Numbered from the stretch's first letter, positions 32,566 through 41,958 are shown. The stretch: DNA of 64,000 bases from Paractinoplanes deccanensis (GCF_016862115.1 NZ_BOMI01000006.1:32285-96284), one strand, 5' to 3'. Translations and numbers: made by a program. The notes: a model not told the origin generated them from the letters alone.

Positions 32566-33300
32566 ATGACGCGGCCTCGGACGGTGGTCTTCAACGGCGA
32601 TCTCGGCAGTGGCAAGACGACCGTCTCGGTGATGGTGGCGGAAAGCCTCGGCCTGCGCCGGGTCAGCATCGGTGACCTCTACCGCCGGATGGCCGCGGAG
32701 CACGGCATGACCGCCCTCCAGTTCAACCTGCACGCCGAGCTGGACGAGAAGGTCGACCACTACATCGACCAGCTGCAATACGACATCGCGGCCTCCGGCG
32801 AGCACCTGGTGGTCGACAGCCGCCTCGCCTGGCACTTCTTCACCGACGCCCTGAAGGTCCACCTGGTCACCGACCCGCTCGTGGCGGCCGGCCGGGCGCT
32901 CGGCCGCCCCGGCGACGCCGTCGAGAGCTACCGCGACGTCGACGAGGCCGCCCGCCACCTGGCCGGCCGCAGCGAGAGCGAACGGCACCGCTTCCTGTCC
33001 CGGTACGGCGTCGACAAGACCCGGCTGCACAACTACGACCTGATCTGCGACACCACCAGCGCACCCCCGCACGAGATCGCCGCCCGCGTCGTCGCGCTCC
33101 TCGACGAGCCGCCCCGGGCCACACCGGCCTGCTACCTCGATCCGGGCCGCGTCCACCGAACCCCGGAGACGGACGACAACGGCGACATCGTCGTGCGCTA
33201 CCGGCCACCACACTTCTTCGCCGTGCGCGGTCACCGACGGCTACGAGCAGCGGTCCGGGCGGGCGAGACCCTGACCGCGGTGGTCCTGGACGACGCCTGA
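32566..33300 (+). CDS. Cytidylate-kinase-like P-loop protein
   Basis: A 244-residue protein. The first ~180 residues are a P-loop kinase fold with Walker A FNGDLGSGKTTVSVMVA (about 9-25) and VSIGDLYRRMAAEHGM, resembling cytidylate/adenylate kinase-like proteins; VVDSRLAWHFF matches the substrate-binding region. The last ~60 residues (HRTPETDDNGDIVVRYRPPHFFAVRGHRR) are an extra small domain. The substrate is unknown. The upstream-open frame runs through nurA and is not coding there; the ATG follows TATGGT by 6 nt. Confidence 0.8.
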   Translation: MTRPRTVVFNGDLGSGKTTVSVMVAESLGLRRVSIGDLYRRMAAEHGMTALQFNLHAELDEKVDHYIDQLQYDIAASGEHLVVDSRLAWHFFTDALKVHLVTDPLVAAGRALGRPGDAVESYRDVDEAARHLAGRSESERHRFLSRYGVDKTRLHNYDLICDTTSAPPHEIAARVVALLDEPPRATPACYLDPGRVHRTPETDDNGDIVVRYRPPHFFAVRGHRRLRAAVRAGETLTAVVLDDA

Positions 33301-33514
33301 CCGAGCGCGGAGCTACCGGCCGCCTGCCTCCCGAACACCAGATGGCGCCGAAGGCCATGATCGAGGTAGACGGCCTCGACGCCATCCCGGCTCCGCAGAA
33401 CGCCGGTGGGCTCGGGCAGCTCCCACGCCGCCATGAGCCGGCGGAACACCTGCTCACGCCCGAGTCGCCGTCCGGTCACCCGCCGTGCCCTTCTTCTCCC
33501 CGTGCTCGGCTGAG

Positions 33515-34891
33515 CTATCCCGCCGCGATCGACGGCAGCAGCTTCTCCAGCCCGATCCAGATCCGCGCCGAGTTGTGCGAGTGCCACGCCGCCCCCGACC
33601 AGTACGTCCGGTTGTGGCCCTGCAACGCCCCCAGTCTCCGGTAGAAGCCCCCGGCGAGGTCACGCGGCCGCACGTGCAGCTCGAACGGGGTGTGCCCGGC
33701 GTAGGTCGCGAAGCCCTCGAACCGCACCGGGTAGGTGCCGGCGGCGGCGACCCGTTCGATGCCGGCCCGGATCTCGCGGCGCACCACCGCGTCCGGCAGC
33801 GGCGACGGGCTGCCGTACTTCACGTTGTACAGCCCCGGCACCGCGCTGGGACCGACCATGTAGAGCCCCGGCAGCGGCGGCAGGTGGTACGGCGTCTCGG
33901 CGGCCGCGTTCGCCAGCCCGACGCCGGCCGGCAGCCCGGAGAGGCGGACGACCCCCGTGTAGTAGGCGCCGGGCTCGAACCGGCCGAGCACCGACCGCTC
34001 GGTGCCGTCCAGGTCGAGAGCGCCGAGGTTGCGGACCAGCGGCGGGATCGTCACCAGCAACTTCCCGGCCTCGATCACCCGCGCGCCGTCCGGGCCGGCG
34101 ACCAGCACCCGTACGCCGGAACGGGACCGCTCGACCCGGACCGCGCGGCTGCCCAGCAGCGCGTCGCCGCCGAGGTGCTCGGTGGCGCGCTCGTAGAGCA
34201 GGCTGTTGTCGTGGGCCGCGGTGGTGACGAAGCCGCCTCCGAGGATCTTGCCGGCGACACCCTGGCCGAACAGGTTGATGGCGTAGAACGCGGGCAGCCT
34301 CAGCAGGTCGCCGATGCCCTGCCCGTAGTCGAAGACCAGCCGGACGATCGAGCCGAGGTCGTGCGCGGCGACGAAGTCGGCGAACGGCGCGACGAGCTCG
34401 GCCGGCACCGGGTCGGGCAGGTCGATCACGGTGTCGATCGGACCGTACCGGCTGATTTGCTCGTAGTAGGCGGGCAACGCGACCGGCGCCGGCGGCGTGT
34501 ACCCCACCGGGCGGCCGGTGCGGAAGTCCACGTACGCCGTGGTGCCGCCCTCTCCGCCGCCGGTGAGCCGCACCAGCTCGACGCCGAAGCGGCCGAAGTG
34601 GTCGCGGACCACCGGCTCGTCCTCGAGGACGACGACGCCGATGTCGATCGTGCCGCCGGTGGCCGGATCGTGGTAGGTCTCCGTGTGGCCGCCCAGCCGG
34701 TCGCGCGCCTCCACCACGGCCACGCTGCGGCCGAGCTCGCGGAGGCGGACCGCGGCATACGTGCCGGCGGAGCCGCCGCCGAGGACGCAGACGTCCCGCC
34801 GGATCACCCGTGGCCCGCCGGCGCCGCTCACCAGCGGGGCGGCTGCCGCGGCACCCATTACTCCCAGCATCTGCTTGCGTGTCAGGCCCAT
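33515..34891 (-). CDS. Secreted FAD-dependent oxidoreductase, beta-cyclopiazonate dehydrogenase-like
   Basis: A 458-residue flavoprotein. It starts with a twin-arginine-lacking but Tat-like leader (MGLTRKQMLGVMGAAAAAPLV), so export is likely. The FAD dinucleotide motif is VCVLGGGSAGTYAAVRL (about 34-50), with VVEARDRLGGHT, and the C-terminal YWSGAAWHSHNSARIWIGLEKLL is typical of the amine-oxidase/cyclopiazonate-dehydrogenase group. It is divergent from an O-methyltransferase gene, which hints at joint work on a small aromatic metabolite. Confidence 0.82.
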   Translation of the reverse strand: MGLTRKQMLGVMGAAAAAPLVSGAGGPRVIRRDVCVLGGGSAGTYAAVRLRELGRSVAVVEARDRLGGHTETYHDPATGGTIDIGVVVLEDEPVVRDHFGRFGVELVRLTGGGEGGTTAYVDFRTGRPVGYTPPAPVALPAYYEQISRYGPIDTVIDLPDPVPAELVAPFADFVAAHDLGSIVRLVFDYGQGIGDLLRLPAFYAINLFGQGVAGKILGGGFVTTAAHDNSLLYERATEHLGGDALLGSRAVRVERSRSGVRVLVAGPDGARVIEAGKLLVTIPPLVRNLGALDLDGTERSVLGRFEPGAYYTGVVRLSGLPAGVGLANAAAETPYHLPPLPGLYMVGPSAVPGLYNVKYGSPSPLPDAVVRREIRAGIERVAAAGTYPVRFEGFATYAGHTPFELHVRPRDLAGGFYRRLGALQGHNRTYWSGAAWHSHNSARIWIGLEKLLPSIAAG

Positions 34892-34899
34892 GACAGCCG

Positions 34900-34905
34900 A
34901 CGGTA
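34900..34905 (-). promoter_or_regulatory. -10 hexamer TACCGT, leaderless start of the FAD oxidoreductase
   Basis: TACCGT on the minus strand ends 8 nt before the ATG at 34891. Confidence 0.45.
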
Positions 34906-34959
34906 TTCGATTTCATCGATCAATGGGGGACACTGTGGACGTCTGCGCGAGGAGGTGCC

Positions 34960-35943
34960 ATGTCTCGAGTGTTCGAGTCGCCGGACGGGCCGCCCGGTCC
35001 GGCGCGCGTCATCGACGTGCTCTGCGGTTTCATGATCTCCAAGACGTTGTTCGCGGCTCTCGAGGTCGGCCTCTTCGCCGAGGCCGGAGCGGAGCCCGCC
35101 ACCCCGGCCGAGCTGGCGGACCGCTGCGGCATCCCGGAACGCAGCGCCCGGGCCATGGCCGACCTGCTGGCCGACGCCGGGCTGCTGGTGCCCGACGGCG
35201 ACGGCTTCCGCAACGCGCCCGACGCCGAGGCGTTCCTCACCGGGCGCGGGCCGGTCGACCTGCGGCCGCTCGCCCGCTACTGGGAGACGGTCAGCTATCC
35301 CGCCTGGACCGACGCGACCCGCGCGTTCCGCACCCGGCAGGGCGTGCGCCCCGAGCTCGACAAGGCACAGACCGAGGCGTACGAGTCGGCGGTCGCGCTG
35401 GTCACCACCGAGACCGCCACCGACCTGGCCCGCGCGTACGACTTCGGCCGGCACCGGCGGCTGCTGGACGTGGGCGGCGGCTACGGCACCTTCGCCCGGC
35501 CGATCCTGGCGGCGTACGACAATCTCACCGCGACCCTGATCGACCTGCCCGAGGTGGCCTCGGTGGTGGCCGGCCAGGCCATCCCCCGGCTGACCGCGGT
35601 GGGCGCCGACCTCTTCGACGCACCCCTGCCGCCGGGGCACGACGTGATCCTGGTGGCGAACCTGGTGCACCTGCTGCCACCCGACCGGATCACCGAGCTC
35701 TTCCGCCGCCTGCGCGCGGCCGCGGCTCCCGACGCCACCCTGCTGCTCGTCGACTGGTGGCGCACCGGGCAGGCGCCGCACCCGTCGGCCCGCTACGGCG
35801 CCGGCGAGTTCCTCGTGATCAGCGGCGGCGACCTCTACCGGGTGGACGAGGTGACCGCCTGGCTGGCCGAGGCCGGCTGGCGCTTCAGCCGCCTGACCGA
35901 GCTGCCCCCGCCCTCCGGCGTGATCGAGGCGGTGCCGGCCTGA
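34960..35943 (+). CDS. O-methyltransferase (plant COMT-like family)
   Basis: A 327-residue SAM-dependent O-methyltransferase with an N-terminal winged-helix dimerisation domain (about 18-85; ISKTLFAALEVGLFAEAG) and a C-terminal catalytic domain with motif I LLDVGGGYGTFARPI (about 168-182) and VILVANLVHLLPPDRI. The usual catalytic His of plant-type enzymes is not evident at its normal place; the His in NLVHLL is a candidate. The ATG has AGGAGG 4 nt upstream. Divergent from the FAD oxidoreductase. Confidence 0.87.
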   Translation: MSRVFESPDGPPGPARVIDVLCGFMISKTLFAALEVGLFAEAGAEPATPAELADRCGIPERSARAMADLLADAGLLVPDGDGFRNAPDAEAFLTGRGPVDLRPLARYWETVSYPAWTDATRAFRTRQGVRPELDKAQTEAYESAVALVTTETATDLARAYDFGRHRRLLDVGGGYGTFARPILAAYDNLTATLIDLPEVASVVAGQAIPRLTAVGADLFDAPLPPGHDVILVANLVHLLPPDRITELFRRLRAAAAPDATLLLVDWWRTGQAPHPSARYGAGEFLVISGGDLYRVDEVTAWLAEAGWRFSRLTELPPPSGVIEAVPA

Positions 35944-35955
35944 CCAGGCGCCGGC

Positions 35956-36762
35956 CTACTGACCGGCGAGTTTGGCCACCACCGGCGCGAAGGTGTCGGC
36001 GGAGTCGGCACCGAAGACGAAATAGGAGAAGCCGATCTCCTCCCGGCGCCGCTGGATCTCCTCGGCCGCGGCGGCCGGATCCTCCGGAAGCGTGGCGAGC
36101 GAGTCCGCCGCCCGAACCGCGGCGGGGTCGACGTCGGGTGGCGCCATGTGCGGCGCGACCCGGTCGCCGACGACCGACACGGCAAGCGCGAGCTCGACGT
36201 CCCGGACCGCGCGGAAGTCGCGTGCCAGCCGGGCGACTTCGGCCCGGGGCTCATCCGCCCTCTGCACAAAGGTGACCGTGTCGGCGACCTCCGCCGCCAG
36301 CGCCCGAGCCTTCGGACCGCGTACGGCCATCGCCACCGGCGTGTGACGGCCGGCGCCGTCGAACTCCCGCAAGGCCCGCACGGTGTCCCGGATCCGGTCC
36401 AGCCGCTCGCCCGGCGGGACCGCAGGCATGCCCTTGTCGCGCAGCTCGTCGTCGATGCCCGGCCGGCCGGTGCCGACGCCCATCTCGAAACGGCCGCCGG
36501 TGAGCTGCGTCAGCGAGTGCGCCTCCCACGCCGTCAGCCAGGCCGGGCGCAGCGGCGAGGCGTACACCCAGGTGCCCACGCGCAGGTTGGTGAGGGCCGC
36601 CGCCACGGCCAGCGTGGGCCCGGGCGCCGGTTGCATCAGCGGGAAGTCCGGCATCAGCAGTGTCGAGTAGCCGCTGTCGGCGATGCGGCGCACCCGCGCC
36701 AGCCACGTCGGCAGGTCAGTTCTGACCGGTGCGACAACCCCGAATCGAAACGGTCTGGTCAT
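35956..36762 (-). CDS. LLM-class flavin-dependent oxidoreductase
   Basis: A 268-residue luciferase-like (LLM) protein, F420- or FMN-dependent. Family features are FRFGVVAPVRTDLPTW at the N-terminus, VAAALTNLRVGTWVYASPLRPA and RFEMGVGTGRPGIDDELRDKGMP (about 95-117). Actinomycete members of this branch often use F420. The ATG at 36762 has a GGAAG 6 nt upstream and begins the barrel. It ends 13 bp from the convergent O-methyltransferase. Confidence 0.87.
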   Translation of the reverse strand: MTRPFRFGVVAPVRTDLPTWLARVRRIADSGYSTLLMPDFPLMQPAPGPTLAVAAALTNLRVGTWVYASPLRPAWLTAWEAHSLTQLTGGRFEMGVGTGRPGIDDELRDKGMPAVPPGERLDRIRDTVRALREFDGAGRHTPVAMAVRGPKARALAAEVADTVTFVQRADEPRAEVARLARDFRAVRDVELALAVSVVGDRVAPHMAPPDVDPAAVRAADSLATLPEDPAAAAEEIQRRREEIGFSYFVFGADSADTFAPVVAKLAGQ

Positions 36763-36867
36763 GGCTGGCTTCCTCTCCGCGTCGGCAGGACCACCCACCC
36801 TCGGGTACGCCCAGCGATACCGACCACGGATCCGCGCGAAACTCATCGGTCCGGCGGCGCCCGGAAG

Positions 36868-37536
36868 TCACTCGTAGCAGCCGGTGCGGTCGCTTTCCAG
36901 CTGTACGTCGGCGACCTTGCCCTTCTGGATGTTGATCCGGTAGTGCGCCCCGTCGCCCTTCACGACGTCGGCCAGGGCGTCGCCGCTGACGCGCTGGGCG
37001 TCGGGGATGTCGTCTCCGTCGATGCGCCAGGTCAGCTGAGGATAGGCCTTTCGCACCGCGGCCAGGGTGCTGTCGCGCTTGATGCCCTCCGGCGTCTTCT
37101 GGTTGCCGAACGAGTCGAGCGCGCGCAGCCCGTACTTGCCGTTGAAGACCATCCAGGCGTCGTCCGGCTGGCCCTTCCAGTGCGCGCTGACGCAGGCGCC
37201 GGGGCCGGCGCCGTCCTGGTCGGCGTTGACGACGATCAGGCCGGTCGCCTTGGCCGCGCCGAGGCTCATGCCGATCTTCAGCGGTCCGATGTGGTCAGGG
37301 TGGATGATCAGATCGGCCGCATCGGCGGCGGTTTCCTTGACCGGCTGGGACGTCGGCGGCGCCTGCGACGCCGGCGTGGCGGTAGGAGCACCGCCCGCCG
37401 AGCCGCCGGGCGCGGATGCGGACGACGAGGGACGAGCCGGTGCGGCGGCGTCCTCGTGACCGGTTGTGCCGTTGCCGCAGGCGGCGACGAGGGCCACCAG
37501 CGTGGCGGCGCAGGAGATCTGGGCGAGACGATGCAT
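36868..37536 (-). CDS. Lipoprotein, function unknown
   Basis: A 222-residue lipoprotein with lipobox VAAC after a short hydrophobic leader (HRLAQISCAATLVALVAAC), an Ala/Ser/Pro-rich linker (about 22-70) and a C-terminal globular domain (about 75-222) with LIIHPDHIGPLKIGMSLGAAKATGLI and a disulfide-suited pair of Cys. The IGPLKIGMS segment resembles small secreted domains that precede a calcium- or ligand-binding region in other actinomycetes, but I cannot name the family. The ATG at 37536 marks the start of the signal peptide. Confidence 0.78.
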   Translation of the reverse strand: MHRLAQISCAATLVALVAACGNGTTGHEDAAAPARPSSSASAPGGSAGGAPTATPASQAPPTSQPVKETAADAADLIIHPDHIGPLKIGMSLGAAKATGLIVVNADQDGAGPGACVSAHWKGQPDDAWMVFNGKYGLRALDSFGNQKTPEGIKRDSTLAAVRKAYPQLTWRIDGDDIPDAQRVSGDALADVVKGDGAHYRINIQKGKVADVQLESDRTGCYE

Positions 37537-37701
37537 CGAAGGTGCCTTCCCCGTGAATGCTTTCGGTGCGTGCGCTTTCCGGCATCCCCAAGGTCGTGAT
37601 GCGCGGGCAAGAGTCAGCATGGCGGCTGCGCCGCACCGGCAACTCACGGATATGTGCCATCGTCGAAACACCGCGTAGCGCCGCGGTGCGCGGTGGCGGC
37701 G

Positions 37702-39492
37702 CTACGCCTGCGCGGCCGGGTAGGGCCAGGAGCCCTCGGCGCGGGCGCGCCGCACGAGCTCGGGCGCTCGGGCGGAGACCTCGGTGGCGAGCTGTCCCGC
37801 GTATTCGGCCATCGCGTCCGGATGCGCCTGGGGAGCTGCCAGCAGCGGGCCGAGGGTGGCGAGACGGTCCACAGCGGCCGGCCAGTCCTGGCGGTCGATG
37901 GCGAGGACCGCGGTGAGCAGCAGCGTGTTCGCGTATTCGCGGATCGAGCGCGCGTCGTCGGGGGCGGCCAGGTCGCCGCGGAGGGCGCGGGCTCGTTCGG
38001 CCAGGGGTGTGGCGGTCTCCGGATGATCGCGTCGCGCGGCTGCCAGGTTGTGCAGGGCGGTGCCGAGAATGCGGCGCAGACGGGGGTGAGTCGCGTCCGT
38101 GCAGCGGTTCACCGCCTCGGACAGCAGCATGATGTGGTCGTCGGGGCGTCCGGTCGCGTCCGCGATCGCGGCGGCGTCGACCATGTGGGTGGCCGCGTCG
38201 GCCAGCGCCTCGCGTTCGAGGGCGGCGGGCACCGCGCCGGCCACCAGCTCCTCGTGCCGCCGGACGGCGACGGCGACGGACAGCCAGGCGAGGTCCCAGG
38301 CGTCGTCGGAGTGGCCGAGGCGGTGCAGGAGCATCGCCCGCTCGTAGAGGGCCGCCGCCCAGAGACGCCGCACATCACGCCGGGTCGCGCCCGAGGTGGC
38401 CGCGTCGTGCAGGCTCAGCTCGTCGGCCAGCTCGGCGAGGACGCGGTCGGCCTCGACCACCTGGTCCGCGTTGGCCAGGGCGACGCCCCGCTCCAGCCGG
38501 GCAGCGCAGTCGGCGACCGTTCCCGGACCGACAACCGGACGGCCACCGGAAGCCGGGCCGGCAGAGGAGCGACCCGGGTCGCCGGGTGGAGGGCCGCCGG
38601 GTGGAGGGCCGCCGGCGGCCGGGCCGGTGACCCGCGACTCCGCTGCCAGCCGTGCCGCGAAACCGCCGCCGGACGGCCCGGCCTCGGCCAGCAGGTCCAG
38701 GTAGGAGCCGCGCATCCGCCAGGCGCCCGAGCCGGGCACCACCACCGGGATGTCCGGCTGGGCCCGGTGCAGTGCGGCCAGCGACGCCGTGATCCCTTCG
38801 AGCAGCTGTTGGGCCCGCGCGCCCTGAAACATCTGCGCCAGCGAATACTGCTCGGTCAGCGCCACCCGCATCAGATCCGGCCGCCGCAGCGCCTCGGCCA
38901 CCCGCGCGAAGATCCCGAGGGCGTCCGCCAGATCGACCACGGCGGTCGCCTCGCCCGTGTCCCGCGCGAGCCCGCGTTGCAGGTCGACCATCTCGGCGGC
39001 GAGCGGCCCCAACTCGGCGGCATCCCCCTCGAGGCGCATGGTCACCACAGCGGTCAACGCAGCGGTACGAGCACGGCGAGCGTCGAGGCTGTCGGCGGGC
39101 AGCGGCGCGACCGCCCGCCACATCCGCTCGACTACCTCGCGCCCCCGCTCGGCGAGCCCGGTGGCCGCCAGGATCTGACCCGCCTGCGCGGTGCGGAACA
39201 CGGCGTCGGCATGCCGGCCCGGATCGGCCAGCAGACCGGCGGCGAGCGCGATCACCTCCTCGGACCGCTCCCGCACCTCGGCGACGTCGCCACCGTCGCC
39301 GATCCGTTCGAGCGCGAGATTGAGCGTCGCCCGGCCGAGCGCATGCAGCAGCCGCCCCGGATCACCGAGCTCACGCGCGGCCGCAACGGCCCGCTCGACA
39401 GCCACCCGCGTCTCCGGCCCGAGACCGGCCCGCGCGGTCATCTCATCGGCGGCGCTCAGCAGCCGGTCGACCTCGGCGGGCGTGCTCACCAT
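37702..39492 (-). CDS. Large helical-repeat protein, function unknown
   Basis: A 596-residue, Ala/Leu/Arg-rich, almost all-helical protein. Repeats of the kind AAARELGDPGRLLHALGRATLNLALERIG and AVAVRRHEELVAGAVPAALEREAL suggest TPR-like helical pairs in two blocks (about 1-290 and 345-596) joined by a Gly/Pro-rich linker (about 293-335; PPPGGPPPGDPG). No HTH, kinase or membrane segment was seen. It resembles the helical C-terminal domains of actinomycete LuxR/AfsR-type regulators. ATG 39492 is followed at once by a GTG alternative. Confidence 0.65.
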   Translation of the reverse strand: MVSTPAEVDRLLSAADEMTARAGLGPETRVAVERAVAAARELGDPGRLLHALGRATLNLALERIGDGGDVAEVRERSEEVIALAAGLLADPGRHADAVFRTAQAGQILAATGLAERGREVVERMWRAVAPLPADSLDARRARTAALTAVVTMRLEGDAAELGPLAAEMVDLQRGLARDTGEATAVVDLADALGIFARVAEALRRPDLMRVALTEQYSLAQMFQGARAQQLLEGITASLAALHRAQPDIPVVVPGSGAWRMRGSYLDLLAEAGPSGGGFAARLAAESRVTGPAAGGPPPGGPPPGDPGRSSAGPASGGRPVVGPGTVADCAARLERGVALANADQVVEADRVLAELADELSLHDAATSGATRRDVRRLWAAALYERAMLLHRLGHSDDAWDLAWLSVAVAVRRHEELVAGAVPAALEREALADAATHMVDAAAIADATGRPDDHIMLLSEAVNRCTDATHPRLRRILGTALHNLAAARRDHPETATPLAERARALRGDLAAPDDARSIREYANTLLLTAVLAIDRQDWPAAVDRLATLGPLLAAPQAHPDAMAEYAGQLATEVSARAPELVRRARAEGSWPYPAAQA

Positions 39493-39597
39493 GGTCCCGC
39501 GCCGGCTCGCCGCAATTTGTTCACATCGGACAGTGCGACCATGCTGCTGTTCTACCAGGAGTTCGCGGTCCTGGGGAGGACCAGCCGGGCGAGGTGC

Positions 39598-40206
39598 TCA
39601 CCCCTCGGCGAGCCGGCCGTTCACCTCGCGGATCAGTTCGTATGGCTGATCGACCACGGCGTCCGCGCCAAGGCCCAGCAATTCCGCCCGGCGGTTCCCA
39701 GCGTTCATGGTGTAGACGATGATCGGCAGGGCCGGCAGATCCGCCCGGATCTTGCGCAGGAGTGTCACCCCAGCGTCGGGGTCGCCGGCGCGGCCGAGGT
39801 CGGTGACGATCGCGGCGAAATCCAGTTCTTCCAGGTAGTGGAGAGCGGCGCTGGTTGAGGTCGCCTTGGTGACGAGGCGCCCGCATCGTTCCAACGCGAC
39901 GGTCTCGTAAAGATTGTTGTCCGGGTTGTCGTCCACCCAGAGAACGCGTGCCAACGTCGTGCGCGTGGGCGCCACGTCCGCATCCGGGGGCGGCTCCTCC
40001 TTGCCCTGTTCGAGTGCCGCCTGCCGCACGGCCTGCCTGGCCGACTCGGTGTTCTGTGGGCCAAGCGTGATCGAGGCACTGAAGAGTTCGGTGAAGGAGA
40101 GCGACGCCGTGGCATGCCCGTCGCGATTCTGCGAGCGCAACAGCAACACCGCGGCCAAAGCGATCACCAGCACTGCGATGATGAAAACGGCCAGCGTCGT
40201 GTCCAC
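39598..40206 (-). CDS. Membrane-tethered response-regulator receiver protein
   Basis: A 202-residue protein with one N-terminal transmembrane helix (about 5-23; LAVFIIAVLVIALAAVLLL), a polar linker, and a receiver domain (about 85-202). The acidic pocket is VDDN and the phospho-acceptor is probably the Asp in IVTDLGR; the Thr of VYT is present but the conserved Lys is replaced (VVDQP). There is no DNA-binding or enzymatic output domain. It may be a phosphorelay sink or a structural partner of a membrane sensor. Confidence 0.75.
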   Translation of the reverse strand: MDTTLAVFIIAVLVIALAAVLLLRSQNRDGHATASLSFTELFSASITLGPQNTESARQAVRQAALEQGKEEPPPDADVAPTRTTLARVLWVDDNPDNNLYETVALERCGRLVTKATSTSAALHYLEELDFAAIVTDLGRAGDPDAGVTLLRKIRADLPALPIIVYTMNAGNRRAELLGLGADAVVDQPYELIREVNGRLAEG

Positions 40207-40416
40207 GTCGATCCCCCGGACGTTGTCGACTGCTTCGATCGCCCAGGGATGCTACCTACGCCATCGGCTCGGCACACTTACTGACGTCGATGCGACAACG
40301 CGGAATCCGGCATCGGTGGCGACGCTGCGCGTGCACGCCAGTGGTTTCGGGCTGACGCTGCTCGTTCGTGGCGGGCTGAGCCCGAAGCTTCGGCCGGTAA
40401 CGAAGTGATCCGCGCC

Positions 40417-40422
40417 TAGCCT
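40417..40422 (+). promoter_or_regulatory. -10 hexamer TAGCCT, leaderless start of the P450-like gene
   Basis: TAGCCT ends 6 nt before the ATG at 40429. Confidence 0.5.
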
Positions 40423-40428
40423 GCGGCG

Positions 40429-41025
40429 ATGCGAGAGATTCTGTGTGACCCGGCGTTCGTGGTGCCGCCCGTGCCGGCCGGTGACAGCGGAGTGGCCTGG
40501 CTGCGGGCGACGGTCGGGCGGTTCAGCGAGGGCGCCGACCACGCGCGCCGGCGAGGGCTTCAGGAGGCGATTCTCGACGGGGTCCCGCCGGAGTCGCTGA
40601 GGGGCACGGGTGGTCATCCGGTGTCCGTCCTGGCCCGGGCGATGGGGGTGACCGATCCGGCGGTGGCCGGGCTCGTCGAGGACGTGGCTCAGGCCTATCA
40701 ACCGGGCGCCGGGGACGACGGCAGGGCCGACCCGGCCGTCGAGCGGCTGGTCGCGATCTTCGGCGGGGAGCGCGACGAGCGGACCGCGGCGCGGATCGGG
40801 CTGCTCGTGCAGGCGTGCGCGGCGACCGTCGCGCTGATCGAGAGGACGCGGCACCGGCCGGTCGAGGAGGTGCTGCGCGACGATCCGCCCGTTCCGTTCA
40901 CGAAGCGGCAACGGATCGACGGCGGCGAGATCGTGGTGGTGCCGCTGGCCGGTGGCCTGGCGTTCGGCGCGGGGCCGCGTGCGTGCCCGGGGAAGGCGCA
41001 CGCGCTCGCGCTGGCCCAAGGCTAG
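40429..41025 (+). CDS. Half-length cytochrome P450-like protein
   Basis: A 198-residue protein that keeps pieces of a P450 but is half its usual length (about 400). The heme-thiolate loop LAFGAGPRACPGKAHALA (F-x2-G-x-R-x-C-x-G) ends the protein. Upstream, AWLRATVGRFSEGADHARRR resembles the C-helix WxxxR/FS.HxxRR region and IGLLVQACAATVALI resembles the I-helix, but the B', F and G helices and the K-helix E-x2-R are missing. Whether it binds heme is open. Its TAG is shared as CTAG with the convergent gene. Confidence 0.75.
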   Translation: MREILCDPAFVVPPVPAGDSGVAWLRATVGRFSEGADHARRRGLQEAILDGVPPESLRGTGGHPVSVLARAMGVTDPAVAGLVEDVAQAYQPGAGDDGRADPAVERLVAIFGGERDERTAARIGLLVQACAATVALIERTRHRPVEEVLRDDPPVPFTKRQRIDGGEIVVVPLAGGLAFGAGPRACPGKAHALALAQG

Positions 41026-41924
41026 GGGCGCCGGGGGACGCAGACCTTGACCGCGCCGGGGGCCACCTTTGCCGTGAACGCCTTCGTCTTCGAGCGGGCG
41101 CCGCCGTCGAGCTCGTACTCCAGCTTGGACTTGAGTTTGACCTCGATCTCGCGGGCGCGCGTCGTGCGGACGAAAGGCGAACTGTCGCTGCGGCCCACCG
41201 CCATCGTGCCGAGGGCGCGCGCCCACTGGAGGGCGCCCTGGGCGGTGGCGACGCCGACGTCGAGCCAGCCGTCGTCGGGCTTCGCGTCGTCGAAGGCCCT
41301 GATGCCGCCGGTGATCTTGCTGACGTTGCCGATCAGGACGCAGCTGGCCTCGTCCTCGAACCAGGTGGTGCCGTCGATCTTGATCTGGGCCTTGGCGGCC
41401 TCGCCGTTGACGTGGCGGACGCCGGCCCACACGTACGCCAGCTTGCCGAGGCGGTCCTTCATGTTGCGGTCGGCCTCGTTGATCATCGCGCCGTCGAAGC
41501 CGACGCCGGCCATCACGCCGAAGTACTCGCCGTTGAGCTTGCCCAGGTCGATGCGGTGGCGGTCGCCGCGCAGGGCGATGTCCACCGCCTGCTCGAGGTC
41601 GGTGGGGATGCCCAGGTTGCCGGCGAGCAGGTTGCCCGTGCCCGCCGGGATGATCGCCAGCGGGATCTTCGAGCCGCCCTTCGCGCGGGCCAGCACGTCG
41701 ATCGAGCGCTGCACGATGCCGTCGCCGCCCCACACCACGAGCAGGTCCGGCTTGGCCTCGACGACCTTGCGCACCTGCTGGGGCGCCTTCTTGCTCTTCG
41801 GCACCTCGTGCCAGAGCAGCTTGTCGGCGCCCGAGTCGGTGAGGCGGCGGCGGAGCTCGTCCAGGCCGCCGCCGAGCGTCTTCTTCTGATGAGCGACTAC
41901 GGCGATCGTGCGGGGGGTGCTCAT
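41022..41924 (-). CDS. Diacylglycerol/lipid kinase family protein
   Basis: A 300-residue DAGK-catalytic-domain protein. The nucleotide motif is VVWGGDGIVQRSIDVL (about 64-79) and AIIPAGTGNLLAGNLGIP (about 91-108) is the matching GTGN loop; the C-terminal domain has GVMAGVGFDGAMI. It may phosphorylate diacylglycerol or a related lipid. The ATG at 41924 is the start of the fold; an upstream in-frame ATG would add 55 low-quality residues overlapping the GAF gene. Confidence 0.87.
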   Translation of the reverse strand: MSTPRTIAVVAHQKKTLGGGLDELRRRLTDSGADKLLWHEVPKSKKAPQQVRKVVEAKPDLLVVWGGDGIVQRSIDVLARAKGGSKIPLAIIPAGTGNLLAGNLGIPTDLEQAVDIALRGDRHRIDLGKLNGEYFGVMAGVGFDGAMINEADRNMKDRLGKLAYVWAGVRHVNGEAAKAQIKIDGTTWFEDEASCVLIGNVSKITGGIRAFDDAKPDDGWLDVGVATAQGALQWARALGTMAVGRSDSSPFVRTTRAREIEVKLKSKLEYELDGGARSKTKAFTAKVAPGAVKVCVPRRP

Positions 41925-41958
41925 GCGCAGCGCACTACCCGGATCGGCGAAAACGTAA

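Noticed and set aside
33301..33490. Minus-strand frame with protein-like stretch (REQVFRRLMAAWELPEP) between the kinase and FAD oxidoreductase genes
   Set aside because: It could be a gene remnant, but it has no proper stop before entering the kinase gene, no start signal and no family match I recognise.
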